This document shows positions 21,043 through 29,977 of a stretch of DNA of 64,000 nt, in pieces. Under the pieces are notes generated by a model that saw only the letters and a program-made list of their open reading frames with translations, was not told the DNA's origin and ran no database searches. How positions within the stretch are numbered: the first letter of the stretch is position 1; each line of letters begins with the position of its first letter. A program made the position numbers and the translations under genes. Origin of the DNA: Pseudomonadota bacterium (GTDB lineage: Bacteria; Pseudomonadota; Gammaproteobacteria; Burkholderiales; Rhodocyclaceae); contig JAGTRS010000016.1 of assembly GCA_018262195.1 (NCBI GenBank), positions 1 to 64,000 on the forward strand, in the 5' to 3' direction.

Positions 21043-21405
21043 TTACGTCCTGAAGACGAAATAGACGGCACCTAGGATACACAGAGCCGCCCACAAATAG
21101 TCAAGCTTGAGCGGCTGGCCCATGTAAAAGATGACGAAGGGTACGAAGACGGAGAGCGTGATCACTTCCTGCAGTATCTTCAACTGGCCGAGGTTGAGCT
21201 CGGTATGGCCGATGCGGTTGGCCGGCACCTGCAGCAGATATTCGAACAGCGCGATGCCCCAGGAAAGCAGGGCGGCGATCCACCATGGCTTATCGTTGAG
21301 GTTCTTGAGATGGGCATACCAGGCGAAAGTCATGAAGACATTCGACAGGGCCAGCAGCGTCACCGTCTGCCAGAGCACGGGGATGTGCAGGCCGAAGAAG
21401 GTCAC
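21043..21405 (-). CDS. DUF486 family small membrane protein (DMT superfamily)
   Basis: 120 residues with four hydrophobic helices. The pattern ALSNVFMTFAWYAHLKNL, PANRIGHTELNLGQLKILQEVITL and a final AVYFVFRT matches the DUF486 group of the drug/metabolite transporter superfamily. The start overlaps the folK stop by 4 nt. Substrate unknown. Confidence 0.85.
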   Translation of the reverse strand: MTFFGLHIPVLWQTVTLLALSNVFMTFAWYAHLKNLNDKPWWIAALLSWGIALFEYLLQVPANRIGHTELNLGQLKILQEVITLSVFVPFVIFYMGQPLKLDYLWAALCILGAVYFVFRT

Positions 21406-21881
21406 AACCTGACGATGCCCTGATTGGCCACGGCCGGTAGCCAGGCGGCGACGCTGCCGCGTCCGGGAATGACCAGATTCGGCGCGATTTCGGCCAACGG
21501 TTGCAACACGAAGGCGCGCAGGTGCAGACGCGGGTGGGGCAGGGTCAGGCGCGGCAAGTCGATCAACTGGTCGTTGTAGAGCAGGATGTCGAGATCCAGC
21601 GTGCGCGGCCCGTTTCGCTCGGCCCGGACACGGCCGAAACGGTGCTCGATGTCGAGCAGGGCATCGAGCAGGGCTTCCGGGGCCAGTCCTGTTTCGATCT
21701 GGGCGACAGCATTGACGAATTCCGGCTGTTCGGTGATGCCAACCGGTGCCGTCCGGTACAGTGAAGAGCTATGGACGACACGGCTTTCCGTCATGTTGGC
21801 CAGCGCACCGAAGGCAGCGCGAACGGTAGCTGCCGGGTCGCCGAGATTGGCACCCAGCGCGATGTAGGCGGTGTTGGTCAT
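21402..21881 (-). CDS. folK: HPPK, 6-hydroxymethyl-dihydropterin pyrophosphokinase FolK
   Basis: 159 residues. FolK transfers pyrophosphate from ATP to the pterin in folate synthesis. ALGANLGDP at the N-terminus and RNGPRTLDLDILLY near residue 90 are the hallmark motifs, including the metal-binding DLD. It overlaps pcnB at its start (ATGA), a common pcnB-folK pairing in proteobacteria. Confidence 0.95.
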   Translation of the reverse strand: MTNTAYIALGANLGDPAATVRAAFGALANMTESRVVHSSSLYRTAPVGITEQPEFVNAVAQIETGLAPEALLDALLDIEHRFGRVRAERNGPRTLDLDILLYNDQLIDLPRLTLPHPRLHLRAFVLQPLAEIAPNLVIPGRGSVAAWLPAVANQGIVRL

Positions 21882-23221
21882 TCAGCGGCGCTGTCTTGGC
21901 TGCCAGCGCCAGCCGGCTTTTTCCTGCGGCGCCGGCGCTTCTTGTCGCCGGCCTGCTCAGGCATCAGCATTTCGGCACGCTCATCGCCATCGACGCTCTG
22001 GAAGCGGGTCCACCAGTCAGCCATTTCCATGTCGATTTCACCGGCCTGGGCGCGCAGTACCAGAAAGTCGTAACCGGCCCGGAAGCGCGGCTGTTCAAGC
22101 AGGCCATACGGGCGTTTGCCGGCGCGCTGTTCGAAGCGTGGCTGCAGGGCCCAGATGTCCTTGATGTCGCCAGCAATGCGGCGGGTGATGGCCAGTTTTT
22201 CGCCCTGTACGTCGAGTACGGTATCCATGGCCTGATAGAGCGCCGGAATCTTGGCTTCGCCCTTGGCCTTGAGCTTGTCCCAGTGGGCCAGCACTTCATG
22301 CCAGAGCAGCGTCGCGAACAGGAAGCCTGGCGAGGTGCCCTTGCCACGGCGAACGCGCTCGTCGGTGTTGGCCAGGGCCAGCATGACGAACTTTTCGCCC
22401 ATCGGTTGCTCGAGAATGACGTCGAGCAGGGGCAGCAGGCCGTGATGCAGGCCTTCGTCGCGCAGCTGGGTGATGCATTTGACCGAATAACCTGAGGTCA
22501 GCAGCTTCAGCATTTCGTCGAACAGGCGGGCGGCTGGCACGTTTTCCAGCAGTTCGGCCATTTCGCGGATCGGCTTTTTGGCCTCCGGGTCGATCATCAG
22601 GCCCAGCTTGGCAGCCAGGCGGACGGCGCGCAGCATGCGGACCGGGTCTTCGCGATAGCGCGCACGCGGCTCGCCGATCATGCGCAGGGTTTTCTGCTTG
22701 AGGTCGCCGACGCCGTGGTGATAGTCGATGACCGCTTCGGTGGCCGGGTCGTAATACAGCGCATTGGCCGTGAAGTCGCGGCGCGCGGCGTCGTCGGCGT
22801 GACTGCCGAAGACGTTGTCGTGCAGCACGCGGCCGTGTTCGTCGGTCTTGGTCTTTTCGTCGAGCATGCCGCGGAAGGTAGTTACTTCCAGCGTTTCCGA
22901 ACCCATCATGACATGGACGATCTGGAAGCGGCGGCCGATGATGCGCGAGCGGCGGAAGGCGCGGCGGACTTCTTCCGGCGTGGCATCGGTGGCGATATCG
23001 AAGTCTTTGGGCTCGGCACCGATCAGCAGGTCGCGTACCGCGCCGCCAACGACGTAGGCCTTGAAGCCATGACTTTGCAGTGTTTCGCAGGTACGGCGGC
23101 TGCCGCTGCTGATGCGGTCGCGGGTGATGCCGTGGCTGGAGACGGGAATGACGGCTGGCTCGTGGCGGCTGGCCTTGGGTTTCTTGCCGCTGAAAACGCG
23201 GGAGATGAGTTTGCGGATCAC
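21878..23221 (-). CDS. pcnB: Poly(A) polymerase I PcnB
   Basis: 447 residues from a GTG at 23221; the frame is open upstream but that part does not resemble the family. PcnB adds 3' poly(A) tails that direct RNA decay. The nucleotidyltransferase core shows GG (59-60) followed by AVRDLL and the metal-binding DFD at 73-75. The KDFDIATDATPEEV and RRDFTANAL segments are typical. The C-terminus ends in a basic KKRRRRRKK stretch. The start codon choice is an inference; the ribosome site is weak. Confidence 0.92.
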   Translation of the reverse strand: MIRKLISRVFSGKKPKASRHEPAVIPVSSHGITRDRISSGSRRTCETLQSHGFKAYVVGGAVRDLLIGAEPKDFDIATDATPEEVRRAFRRSRIIGRRFQIVHVMMGSETLEVTTFRGMLDEKTKTDEHGRVLHDNVFGSHADDAARRDFTANALYYDPATEAVIDYHHGVGDLKQKTLRMIGEPRARYREDPVRMLRAVRLAAKLGLMIDPEAKKPIREMAELLENVPAARLFDEMLKLLTSGYSVKCITQLRDEGLHHGLLPLLDVILEQPMGEKFVMLALANTDERVRRGKGTSPGFLFATLLWHEVLAHWDKLKAKGEAKIPALYQAMDTVLDVQGEKLAITRRIAGDIKDIWALQPRFEQRAGKRPYGLLEQPRFRAGYDFLVLRAQAGEIDMEMADWWTRFQSVDGDERAEMLMPEQAGDKKRRRRRKKPAGAGSQDSAAE

Positions 23222-23268
23222 TTGTACCGATCGAAGAGCGTTTGAGGCGCTGCGGAAAAGCCGAAATT

Positions 23269-23937
23269 CTACCGCAATGTAATGATTTTCCAGCCCATTT
23301 CGCCTGCATGGGCGCGCAGCTTGTCGTCCGGGTCGACGGCCACCGGGGTCTTCACCTTCTGCATCAGCGGCAGGTCGTTGTGCGAATCGCTGTAGAAGAA
23401 GCTGTTGTCGAAGCTCCCCCACCACAGGCCGAGCGATTCCAGCCAGCTATCGACGCGGGTGATCTTGCCAGCCTGGAAGGACGGTGTGCCACGCGGGCCG
23501 CCGGAAAAGGCGCCTTGTTCGGTGTCAACGGCAGGCACCGTGCCGATCAGATGGGGAATGCCGAACTCGCGGGCAATCGGGCCGGTCACGAAGCTGTTGG
23601 TGGCAGTGACGATGGCGCACAGGTCGCCGGCTGCCAGGTGCTGGGCAACCAGGGCTTTGGCTTGGGTGGTCATGATCGGCCGGATGTGGCGTTCCATGTA
23701 TTCGCGATGCCAGGCGTCGAGTTCGCTGCGGCTATGGCGGGTCAGTGGTGCCAGCTGGAAGATCAGGAATTCATAGATATCCAGCGTGCCGGCCTTGTAT
23801 TGCTCGTAGAACTGGATGTTCTTGGCTTCCTGCAATTCACGGTCGACGACGCCTTTGCTGATCAGAAATTGCGCCCATTCGAAATCGGAGTCGCCGGCGA
23901 GAAGGGTGTTGTCTAGGTCGAAGAGGGCGAGATTCAT
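23269..23937 (-). CDS. HAD-IB family phosphatase (SerB-like)
   Basis: 222 residues from the ATG at 23937. The HAD nucleophile motif DLDNT is at residues 7-11, motif II is VTATNS, and the late YSDSHNDLPLM segment supplies the acidic metal ligands. Proteins of this type in betaproteobacteria are often annotated as histidinol-phosphatase- or phosphoserine-phosphatase-like; the substrate cannot be read here. The start overlaps the hda stop (ATGA). Confidence 0.9.
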   Translation of the reverse strand: MNLALFDLDNTLLAGDSDFEWAQFLISKGVVDRELQEAKNIQFYEQYKAGTLDIYEFLIFQLAPLTRHSRSELDAWHREYMERHIRPIMTTQAKALVAQHLAAGDLCAIVTATNSFVTGPIAREFGIPHLIGTVPAVDTEQGAFSGGPRGTPSFQAGKITRVDSWLESLGLWWGSFDNSFFYSDSHNDLPLMQKVKTPVAVDPDDKLRAHAGEMGWKIITLR

Positions 23938-24587
23938 GATGAAGCTTCCATGTTGAGCAGTTCGCGCAGCAACGGCAGGGTCACCGGGCGCTTTTGTTCG
24001 AGAGTGTATTGATCGAGGGCAACGATGATGCTCGATAGCGTGCGCATGTCGCGCGGGGCGTGGCGCATCAGGTAATCGATCAGTTCCGGTGTCAGTTTCA
24101 GGGCGCGTTCTTTCGCCTGGACGCTCAGCGCAGCGGCTTTTTCGGCGTCGGAGAGCGGTTGCAGTCGGCAGATCAGGCCGGAGCCCAAGCGGGTCCGAAG
24201 GTCTTCGCGCAACGCCAGATGGGCCGGCGGCTGGCCGGCGGCAGTCAAAAGCATGCCTGAAGCCATCTTGAGGCGGTTGAAATGGTTGAACAGTGCGATC
24301 TGGCCGGTTTCGTCCAGCGCTTCGACATGGTCGATGGCCAGTTGCTCGGCCGTCGGGGCCGTCTTCAACGCCGGGTCGAGCGCTGCGTCGACATAGGCAA
24401 AACCGCTTGCCTGCAGCAAATGCGAGCATCCCGATCCGGCTTCGCCCCACAGGCAGAATGAGGTATCTGCACGCGTACCAGCCAGCCATTCGGTGAGCAG
24501 GGCGAGTGTTTCTGCATTGCCCCCGGCGACGAAGTTATCCAGCGTGGGCGGGCTTTCGGGCAGCAAGTCGAGAATCAGCTGGCGCAT
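23934..24587 (-). CDS. hda: DnaA regulatory inactivator Hda
   Basis: 217 residues from the ATG at 24587 (MRQLILDL), which is the usual N-terminus and carries the clamp-binding QLxLxL-like motif. The AAA+ domain resembles DnaA; the P-loop is GEAGSGCS (48-55). Hda with the sliding clamp promotes DnaA-ATP hydrolysis after initiation. The start lies 53 nt inside the 3' end of the upstream glycosidase gene. Confidence 0.9.
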   Translation of the reverse strand: MRQLILDLLPESPPTLDNFVAGGNAETLALLTEWLAGTRADTSFCLWGEAGSGCSHLLQASGFAYVDAALDPALKTAPTAEQLAIDHVEALDETGQIALFNHFNRLKMASGMLLTAAGQPPAHLALREDLRTRLGSGLICRLQPLSDAEKAAALSVQAKERALKLTPELIDYLMRHAPRDMRTLSSIIVALDQYTLEQKRPVTLPLLRELLNMEASS

Positions 24588-25968
24588 CGGGCGATCGGAA
24601 TGAAACAGGGGCCGCGATTTTAACATTTGTCCTGAGCTCGGCCCGGGTTTCAGCCGGGGGAATGAAGTCGGCCAGGCGCCGCTCGCTTTGCTGCAAGCGG
24701 GCATGGGGAATTTCGCCCCGCTCCAGCGCCTGGGCCGCCGCGTAGATGGCACGATAGACCTGGCGTGGGTCGTAGGAAACCAGCACCAGATCAACGCCTG
24801 CCGCCAGCGCTTCGCTGGCCACCCGGCCAATGCCAAGGTCGTACACTGCGCCCATGTTGAGGTCGTCGGTAATCAGTACCCCGTCGTAGTCCCACTCGCT
24901 GCGCAGCAGGCCGTCGACCACCGCTGCCGAGTGCGAGGCAGCCCGTTGCGGGTCGATGGCAGCCAGCGTGACATGGCCGAGCATGATGGCTGCGCCGGGG
25001 TGGCCGGCCAGTTGGCGGAAGGGTTGCCAGTCAGCGGCCAGCGCGGCCGGCGATTCATTTAGTCGCACCGGGCGCAGATGGGTGTCCTGCCTGACCCGGC
25101 CCAGACCGGGGAAGTGCTTCAATGTGGCGCGGACGCCGCGTTCGCTCAAGCCGTCGATGTAACCCGCCGCGACGGTGCCGACGGTGGCCGGGTCGGCGGC
25201 GATGGCGCGGGCCGAGAGTCGGGTCAGACGGTCGTGCGGGTTATCGGCTTTGCTTGGCCGCAGGTCGACGACCGGGCCGAAGTTGAGATTGACGCCGAGT
25301 GCGCTCAGCCCTTGCCCTTGCTGCGCACCGTAGCGCTGGGCGCGCCAGGCCAGGTCGCCGGCACCGATGAGGCTAGCTAGCGGCGGCATGGCTTCGAGCA
25401 GCGGTGAAAGATGCGAAACCGGGCCGCCTTCCTGGTCGCCGGCGACGAGCAATGGCGGCAGCCCGGCGCGCCGGCGGATGGCCTGCAGCGCGGCAATGTC
25501 GCCGGCTACCTCGGCCAGCGTGCGGCCGCGCAGGTTGCGTCTGGCCAGATAGATGCCGCCGATCAGGCCGCGCGCGGCCAGCGTTCGCACTTCCGCGAAA
25601 TCGGTATAGCCGACGATGAAATGGCCGCCCACGGCCTGCATGCTTTCGCCGCTGCTTAACACGGCGGCCCGTTGCATCTGATATTCGCCTTCACGAAGCA
25701 GCGTGACGGCAATGACCGCGAGCAGCAGAACCACCAGCAGTCGCCCCGGAAAGCCGACTCGCCAGATCAATCCGGCCATCGCGAAGGCTAGCAGCAGCGG
25801 CGTTTCGACATGGCGCAGCCAAACCATCAACGGGTGTTTCAGGTGCCAGGCGAGGCCGAGCAGCAACAGCGAAAAGAGCAGGGGAAGCAGGGGAAGCAGG
25901 CGAAGGAAAAGGATAAGGATAAGGCCGGCGGCCTTGCCGGCCGGCCTGATGGTCAGGGGCAGTTTCAT
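24535..25968 (-). CDS. GH3 family beta-N-acetylhexosaminidase-like protein with N-terminal membrane region
   Basis: 477 residues. The first ~95 residues hold three or four hydrophobic segments. The rest is a glycoside hydrolase family 3 TIM barrel with KHFPGLG, the catalytic-loop DTH (Asp-His dyad of NagZ-type enzymes) and the nucleophile segment LITDDLNMGAV. The barrel looks complete, but canonical NagZ is about 340 residues and cytosolic, so this is a membrane-anchored relative. Likely acts on peptidoglycan-derived N-acetylglucosamine. It overlaps creD at its start (ATGA) and hda by 53 nt at its end. Confidence 0.85.
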   Translation of the reverse strand: MKLPLTIRPAGKAAGLILILFLRLLPLLPLLFSLLLLGLAWHLKHPLMVWLRHVETPLLLAFAMAGLIWRVGFPGRLLVVLLLAVIAVTLLREGEYQMQRAAVLSSGESMQAVGGHFIVGYTDFAEVRTLAARGLIGGIYLARRNLRGRTLAEVAGDIAALQAIRRRAGLPPLLVAGDQEGGPVSHLSPLLEAMPPLASLIGAGDLAWRAQRYGAQQGQGLSALGVNLNFGPVVDLRPSKADNPHDRLTRLSARAIAADPATVGTVAAGYIDGLSERGVRATLKHFPGLGRVRQDTHLRPVRLNESPAALAADWQPFRQLAGHPGAAIMLGHVTLAAIDPQRAASHSAAVVDGLLRSEWDYDGVLITDDLNMGAVYDLGIGRVASEALAAGVDLVLVSYDPRQVYRAIYAAAQALERGEIPHARLQQSERRLADFIPPAETRAELRTNVKIAAPVSFRSPDAPADSRLAARKPAHAG

Positions 25969-27314
25969 TGCCCAGTGGCTTCGCTATCAGGGTTGAGCTG
26001 GGCGCCGAGGCGGTACCAGTCGAGTCGGCGGGTGGCGAGCATGGTGGTGCCGAGGGCGAGGAAGAGCAGCACGCTGCCCATCAGCAAGGCGTTGTCCTCG
26101 GAAAGCAGCACGCCGTAGAGCACGCCGTAAAGGCCGGTCAGTCCGGCGCCGAAGGCCAGGCCCTGTCGCATCCCGCCGAGCGCACCGGCCAGATAGGTGG
26201 CGATCAGTCCGATACAGGCGACGGCCGACAAGCCATAAGCGGCATAGAAGGGCAGGTGCTCGGAGAAGGCGATCAGCAGCAGGAAGAAGATGGCCAGCGC
26301 CAGGCCGACCAGCAGGTATTGCATGGGGTGGATCGGCGAGCGGCGCAGGATTTCGGTCAGGAAGAAACCGGCAAAGGTCAGCACGATGAACAGCACACCG
26401 TATTTGACCGCCCGCTCGGATTGAAGATAGACATTGACCGGATCGACGAAATCGATGCTCAGCACTTCGCCGCGCGCCGGGTTTAGCGTCGCCTCGAAAT
26501 TACGGGCCAGATGCGAAATTTCCCAGCGGGCGCCAAAGCCGTCCTTGGTCACCGTGCGGCTGTTAGGCAGGAAGCGGCCGCCGAAATTCGGGTGTGGCCA
26601 GGCCGATTTCAGCTCGATTTCATTCGATTCGCCGGTCGGGGCGATGGCCAGCCGGGCGGTGCCGGTCAGCTGCAGCGGAAAGCTGAAGTTGAAACGGCTT
26701 TCGCGCTGGAAGTCGAGCCGGCCGAGATCAATGCTCAGCCGGCGGATGGCCGATTCCTGATCGCCCTTGCCCTTGCTGCCCGGTGAGGCAAAACGCTGCG
26801 CCTTGCCGTTGATCACGACCTCGGGGTCGTTATTGACGCCGCGCGGGTCGGCAATGCCGAGCACCAGCCGGGCGCTCGCTTCCAGAATGCGCCCGCCGCT
26901 GGCTGCTTCGCTCAGGGGTTTGACGACGAAATGTCCGCTGGTGGCGAGGCCGAGGCGGAACAGCCGGGCCTGGTAGATGCCCCGGTTGCGCGTTTCGACC
27001 ACCGTTTCGCCCGCCATGACGAGCTTTTCGGGCGGCAGCATCAAGGTCCGCTCGACCACCTGCTGGCGGGTTTTTCCAGCCTGGCCGGCCTCGCCCTCGG
27101 GAATCAGCACCTCGACCTGTTCGCGATAACGTAGCTCGATCACCGGTCCGACCAGCGTCTGTTCGCCGGCTGCGCTGTTGGCAATGCTGGCCTGCACCTC
27201 GTTCTGGCGCTGGCTGCGGTCGCGGATCTGGCCTTCGATCAGGCCCAGCGGCACCAGCAGCAACAGCGACATGAAGCAGATCGCGGCAATCTTGAAGAGC
27301 AGTTTCTTGTCCAT
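25965..27314 (-). CDS. creD: CreD inner-membrane protein
   Basis: 449 residues from the ATG at 27314, which has an AGGGAG ribosome site. CreD proteins have an N-terminal helix, a large periplasmic domain (here about 35-300) and a cluster of C-terminal helices; all are visible. CreD belongs to the CreBC regulon and is tied to envelope stress and beta-lactam response in enterobacteria, Pseudomonas and Aeromonas. creBC lies 1.2 kb away on the same strand, separated by rlmA on the other strand. Followed by the membrane GH3 glycosidase, which fits a cell-wall theme. Confidence 0.92.
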   Translation of the reverse strand: MDKKLLFKIAAICFMSLLLLVPLGLIEGQIRDRSQRQNEVQASIANSAAGEQTLVGPVIELRYREQVEVLIPEGEAGQAGKTRQQVVERTLMLPPEKLVMAGETVVETRNRGIYQARLFRLGLATSGHFVVKPLSEAASGGRILEASARLVLGIADPRGVNNDPEVVINGKAQRFASPGSKGKGDQESAIRRLSIDLGRLDFQRESRFNFSFPLQLTGTARLAIAPTGESNEIELKSAWPHPNFGGRFLPNSRTVTKDGFGARWEISHLARNFEATLNPARGEVLSIDFVDPVNVYLQSERAVKYGVLFIVLTFAGFFLTEILRRSPIHPMQYLLVGLALAIFFLLLIAFSEHLPFYAAYGLSAVACIGLIATYLAGALGGMRQGLAFGAGLTGLYGVLYGVLLSEDNALLMGSVLLFLALGTTMLATRRLDWYRLGAQLNPDSEATGQ

Positions 27315-27571
27315 TTGTGGCTCCCTTGTTTGAAAGTGAGCCCAGTGTCGGCGCGCTGCGTGAACGCCTGTCGAAGCGACGGTGAAGCTGTGTGAAGCCG
27401 GGGTGAAGTTAGGTCGGGGCCGGCATCCATCGGCCAAACCGGCCAAGCCGGCAAATTCGGCGCGAATCGCGCTACCATCGGGAACGACACCTTGGTCTGC
27501 CGGGCGCCGACTGCGGTGCCACGCAGCACATCGCCTCCCCTATTTTGTCCGGCCGTCAGGTCGTTGAATCA

Positions 27572-28423
27572 ATGAACATTCTCCCTTTCCTGGCGCTGGC
27601 CTGCCCTCTGGACGGCGCTCCCTTGTCCCGTAAGGGCGCGGCATGGTGCTGTGCCGCCGGCCACAGTTTCGACATTGCCAGCCAGGGCTATACCCATCTG
27701 CTGCCGGTGCAGAAAAAGCGCTCGCATGATCCGGGCGACAGCAAGGAGATGGTGGTGGCCCGCCGGCGGTTTCTCAATGCCGGTTACTACCAGCCGATTG
27801 CGGCGGCGGTCAGCCGGGCCGTGCTGGCCGATTTGCCGCCCGATGCAACGCTCAGTTGTCTCGACGCCGGTAGCGGCGAGGGCTACTACCTGCGCCAGTT
27901 GGCCGCAGCGACTGGTGAGGGACAAACGCTGGCCGTGCTCGGGCTGGATATCTCCAAGTGGGCCGTCCTTTCTGCAGCGAAACAGGACAAGCGGCCGAAC
28001 TGGGTAGTCGGCAGCAACGCCAACCTGCCTGTGCTGTCGGGCACGCTTGACCGGGTGTTGTGCATGTTCGGCTTCCCGGTCTATGCCGAGTTTGCCCGCG
28101 TGCTCAAACCGGGCGGCCTGCTGCTGCAAGTCGATGCCGGGCCGGATCATCTGCGGGAACTGCGCGAGATCATCTACCCGAGCCTGAAGCCTGAGCGGGG
28201 CGGCGAGACTCCGGTGCCGGCCGGTTTTACTCGCCAGCCGGGCGAAAGCGTCCGTTTTTCAGTGGATATTTCCGGGGCCGAGCAGATCGCCGATCTGCTG
28301 GCGATGACCCCGCATCTCTTCCGCGCCAGTGCCGAGGGCAAGGCGCGGGCGGCGGCGCTGACCGCACTGTCGCTGACCGTCGATGTCCGTCTGACGCATT
28401 TCCGGCGGGATGCTGTTGGCTGA
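27572..28423 (+). CDS. rlmA: 23S rRNA (guanine-N1) methyltransferase RlmA-like
   Basis: 283 residues from the ATG at 27572. The pattern GYTHLLPVQKKRSHDPGDSKEMV, the SAM-binding LDAGSGEGYY and the helix LGLDISKWAVLSAAK match RlmA, which methylates G745 of 23S rRNA. The N-terminal zinc finger is altered: the first pair reads CPLD rather than CPLC, while a CC pair and a His follow (CCAAGH). Zinc binding may use a different ligand or be lost. The gene interrupts the cre locus on the opposite strand. Confidence 0.85.
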   Translation: MNILPFLALACPLDGAPLSRKGAAWCCAAGHSFDIASQGYTHLLPVQKKRSHDPGDSKEMVVARRRFLNAGYYQPIAAAVSRAVLADLPPDATLSCLDAGSGEGYYLRQLAAATGEGQTLAVLGLDISKWAVLSAAKQDKRPNWVVGSNANLPVLSGTLDRVLCMFGFPVYAEFARVLKPGGLLLQVDAGPDHLRELREIIYPSLKPERGGETPVPAGFTRQPGESVRFSVDISGAEQIADLLAMTPHLFRASAEGKARAAALTALSLTVDVRLTHFRRDAVG

Positions 28424-28456
28424 TTGATAAGCCGGCCATCAATTGCCCGAGCCATG

Positions 28457-28520
28457 GGTCATTCCCGTGAAAGCGGGAATCCAGTTCAAGCATGGACTCC
28501 CGCCTGCGCGGGAGTGACGG
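28457..28520. repeat. dRS3-like inverted repeat pair
   Basis: Two imperfect palindromes, ATTCCC-N8-GGGAAT (28461-28480) and ACTCCC-N8-GGGAGT (28496-28515), lie 15 nt apart and are mutually inverted: GTCATTCCC...ATCCA faces TGGACTCCC...GTGAC. The ATTCCC-N8-GGGAAT form is the one known as dRS3 in Neisseria and widely scattered in other proteobacteria. It sits between the convergent rlmA and creC ends and could also terminate transcripts. Confidence 0.8.
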
Positions 28521-28534
28521 ATTTGATTGCCGGG

Positions 28535-29962
28535 TTAATGCTTCGGCAGTCGAATCCGCGCCAACCCGCCGCCTTCCGGATGGTTCTCGAAGCTCGCTTC
28601 GCCACCGTGCAGACGGGCCACTTCCCGCACCAGCGCCAGCCCCAGACCGGTACTTTTGCGGCCGGTCGCCGGGCGGGGCAGGGAGTAGAAGCGGTCGAAG
28701 ATCTGCGGCAGGGCGTAGTCGGGGGCGCCGGCGCCGTGGTCGCGGATACTGATTTCGGCCTGTTCGTGGGTGGCCTGCAGGCTGATTTCGATGCGGCTAC
28801 CTTCCGGCGCGAATTCGATGGCGTTGTCGAGCAGGTTGAGGACGGCCTGTTGCAGCAGGAAGGCGTCGCCACGGACATGGGTGGCGGCATTGGCATCCAG
28901 CTGGCAATCGAGGTGGCGGGCGTCCAGTTGCTGGCGGCGCAGGGCAATGCAGGTCGTGAGCAGCTTTTCGAGGTCAAGCTCGGTATTGCCCTCTGGTGAC
29001 TGCAGTTGCTCGACGCGGGCCAGCATCAGCATGCGGTCGATGATCGCCTGCAGGCGGCGGCCCTGTTCGCTGATGCTGTCGGCGAAGCGACGTCGGTCTT
29101 CGGCCGGCAGATCGCTTTCGAGAATCTCGGCAGCGCCGATCACCGCGGTGAGCGGGCTTTTCATTTCGTGCGCCAGGTTCTGCACGTATTTTTCGACGTA
29201 TTGCTTGCCTTCCAGGCGTTCGCGCATCTGGGCCAGGGCGCGGGCCAGTTCGGAAAACTGGTGGCCGCCGCCGGTTGGCGGTTCGACCTTGCGGCCCTCT
29301 GCGACATCGCGCGCATAGGCGCGCAAACGGTTGATCGACCAGGTCAGCCAACCTGAGAAAAAGAGGCCGATGGCGGCCGTGGCGGCGAGCAGCAGCAGGC
29401 CGGATTGCTTGACGCGCTCGGCCGCCCGATTGACGTAGGGGGCGACCGAGGACATCGGCTTGGCCAGCGACAGAATGCCGATCAGCTCGCCCTGCCAGAA
29501 GATGGGGGCGGCGACATGCATGACCGACGAGGTCGGGTCGTAGGGGTCTTCGCGAGTCTGGCGAGCGCCGTATTCGCCGCGCAGGACGCGGGCGATGTCG
29601 CGCCAATGCGAGAAATCCTCGCCAAGCGCCGCCTGCTTCGAGTCGTAGAGGACGATGCCCTTGGCGTCGGTGACGTAGATGCGGAAATCGATGCTTTCCT
29701 TGTGCACACCGGCAATGTCGGCTTGCGGGCTGCGCCGGATGGCGGCCCGGACCGCGTCGGCAAACGGCCCCTGGCCAATGCGCCCGGCCGAGAGTTCGAG
29801 CGCGGCCATTTCAGCCAGGACATGGGCAGTGTCGACCAGCGTTTCTTCGGTGGCCTGGCGGATGCCCGGTTCGGTTTCCCGGGTGAAGGTGTTGAGGACA
29901 AACCAGGCGGCCAGGCCGACGACCAGGAAATAGCCGAAAAAGAGGCGGACGGAAATGTTCAC
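28535..29962 (-). CDS. creC: Sensor histidine kinase CreC
   Basis: 475 residues. Two N-terminal helices flank a periplasmic sensor domain (about 30-190), then HAMP, a phosphoacceptor helix with HEMKSP (His near 265), and an HATPase domain ending with GLGLALVREVARLHGG. The sequence closely follows the CreC pattern, including the N-terminal VRLFFGYFLVVGLAAWFVL and the SSVMHVAAPI segment. It phosphorylates CreB. Unusually, a small gene lies between creB and creC. Confidence 0.94.
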   Translation of the reverse strand: MNISVRLFFGYFLVVGLAAWFVLNTFTRETEPGIRQATEETLVDTAHVLAEMAALELSAGRIGQGPFADAVRAAIRRSPQADIAGVHKESIDFRIYVTDAKGIVLYDSKQAALGEDFSHWRDIARVLRGEYGARQTREDPYDPTSSVMHVAAPIFWQGELIGILSLAKPMSSVAPYVNRAAERVKQSGLLLLAATAAIGLFFSGWLTWSINRLRAYARDVAEGRKVEPPTGGGHQFSELARALAQMRERLEGKQYVEKYVQNLAHEMKSPLTAVIGAAEILESDLPAEDRRRFADSISEQGRRLQAIIDRMLMLARVEQLQSPEGNTELDLEKLLTTCIALRRQQLDARHLDCQLDANAATHVRGDAFLLQQAVLNLLDNAIEFAPEGSRIEISLQATHEQAEISIRDHGAGAPDYALPQIFDRFYSLPRPATGRKSTGLGLALVREVARLHGGEASFENHPEGGGLARIRLPKH

Positions 29963-29977
29963 CGTTACATCCCTTGT

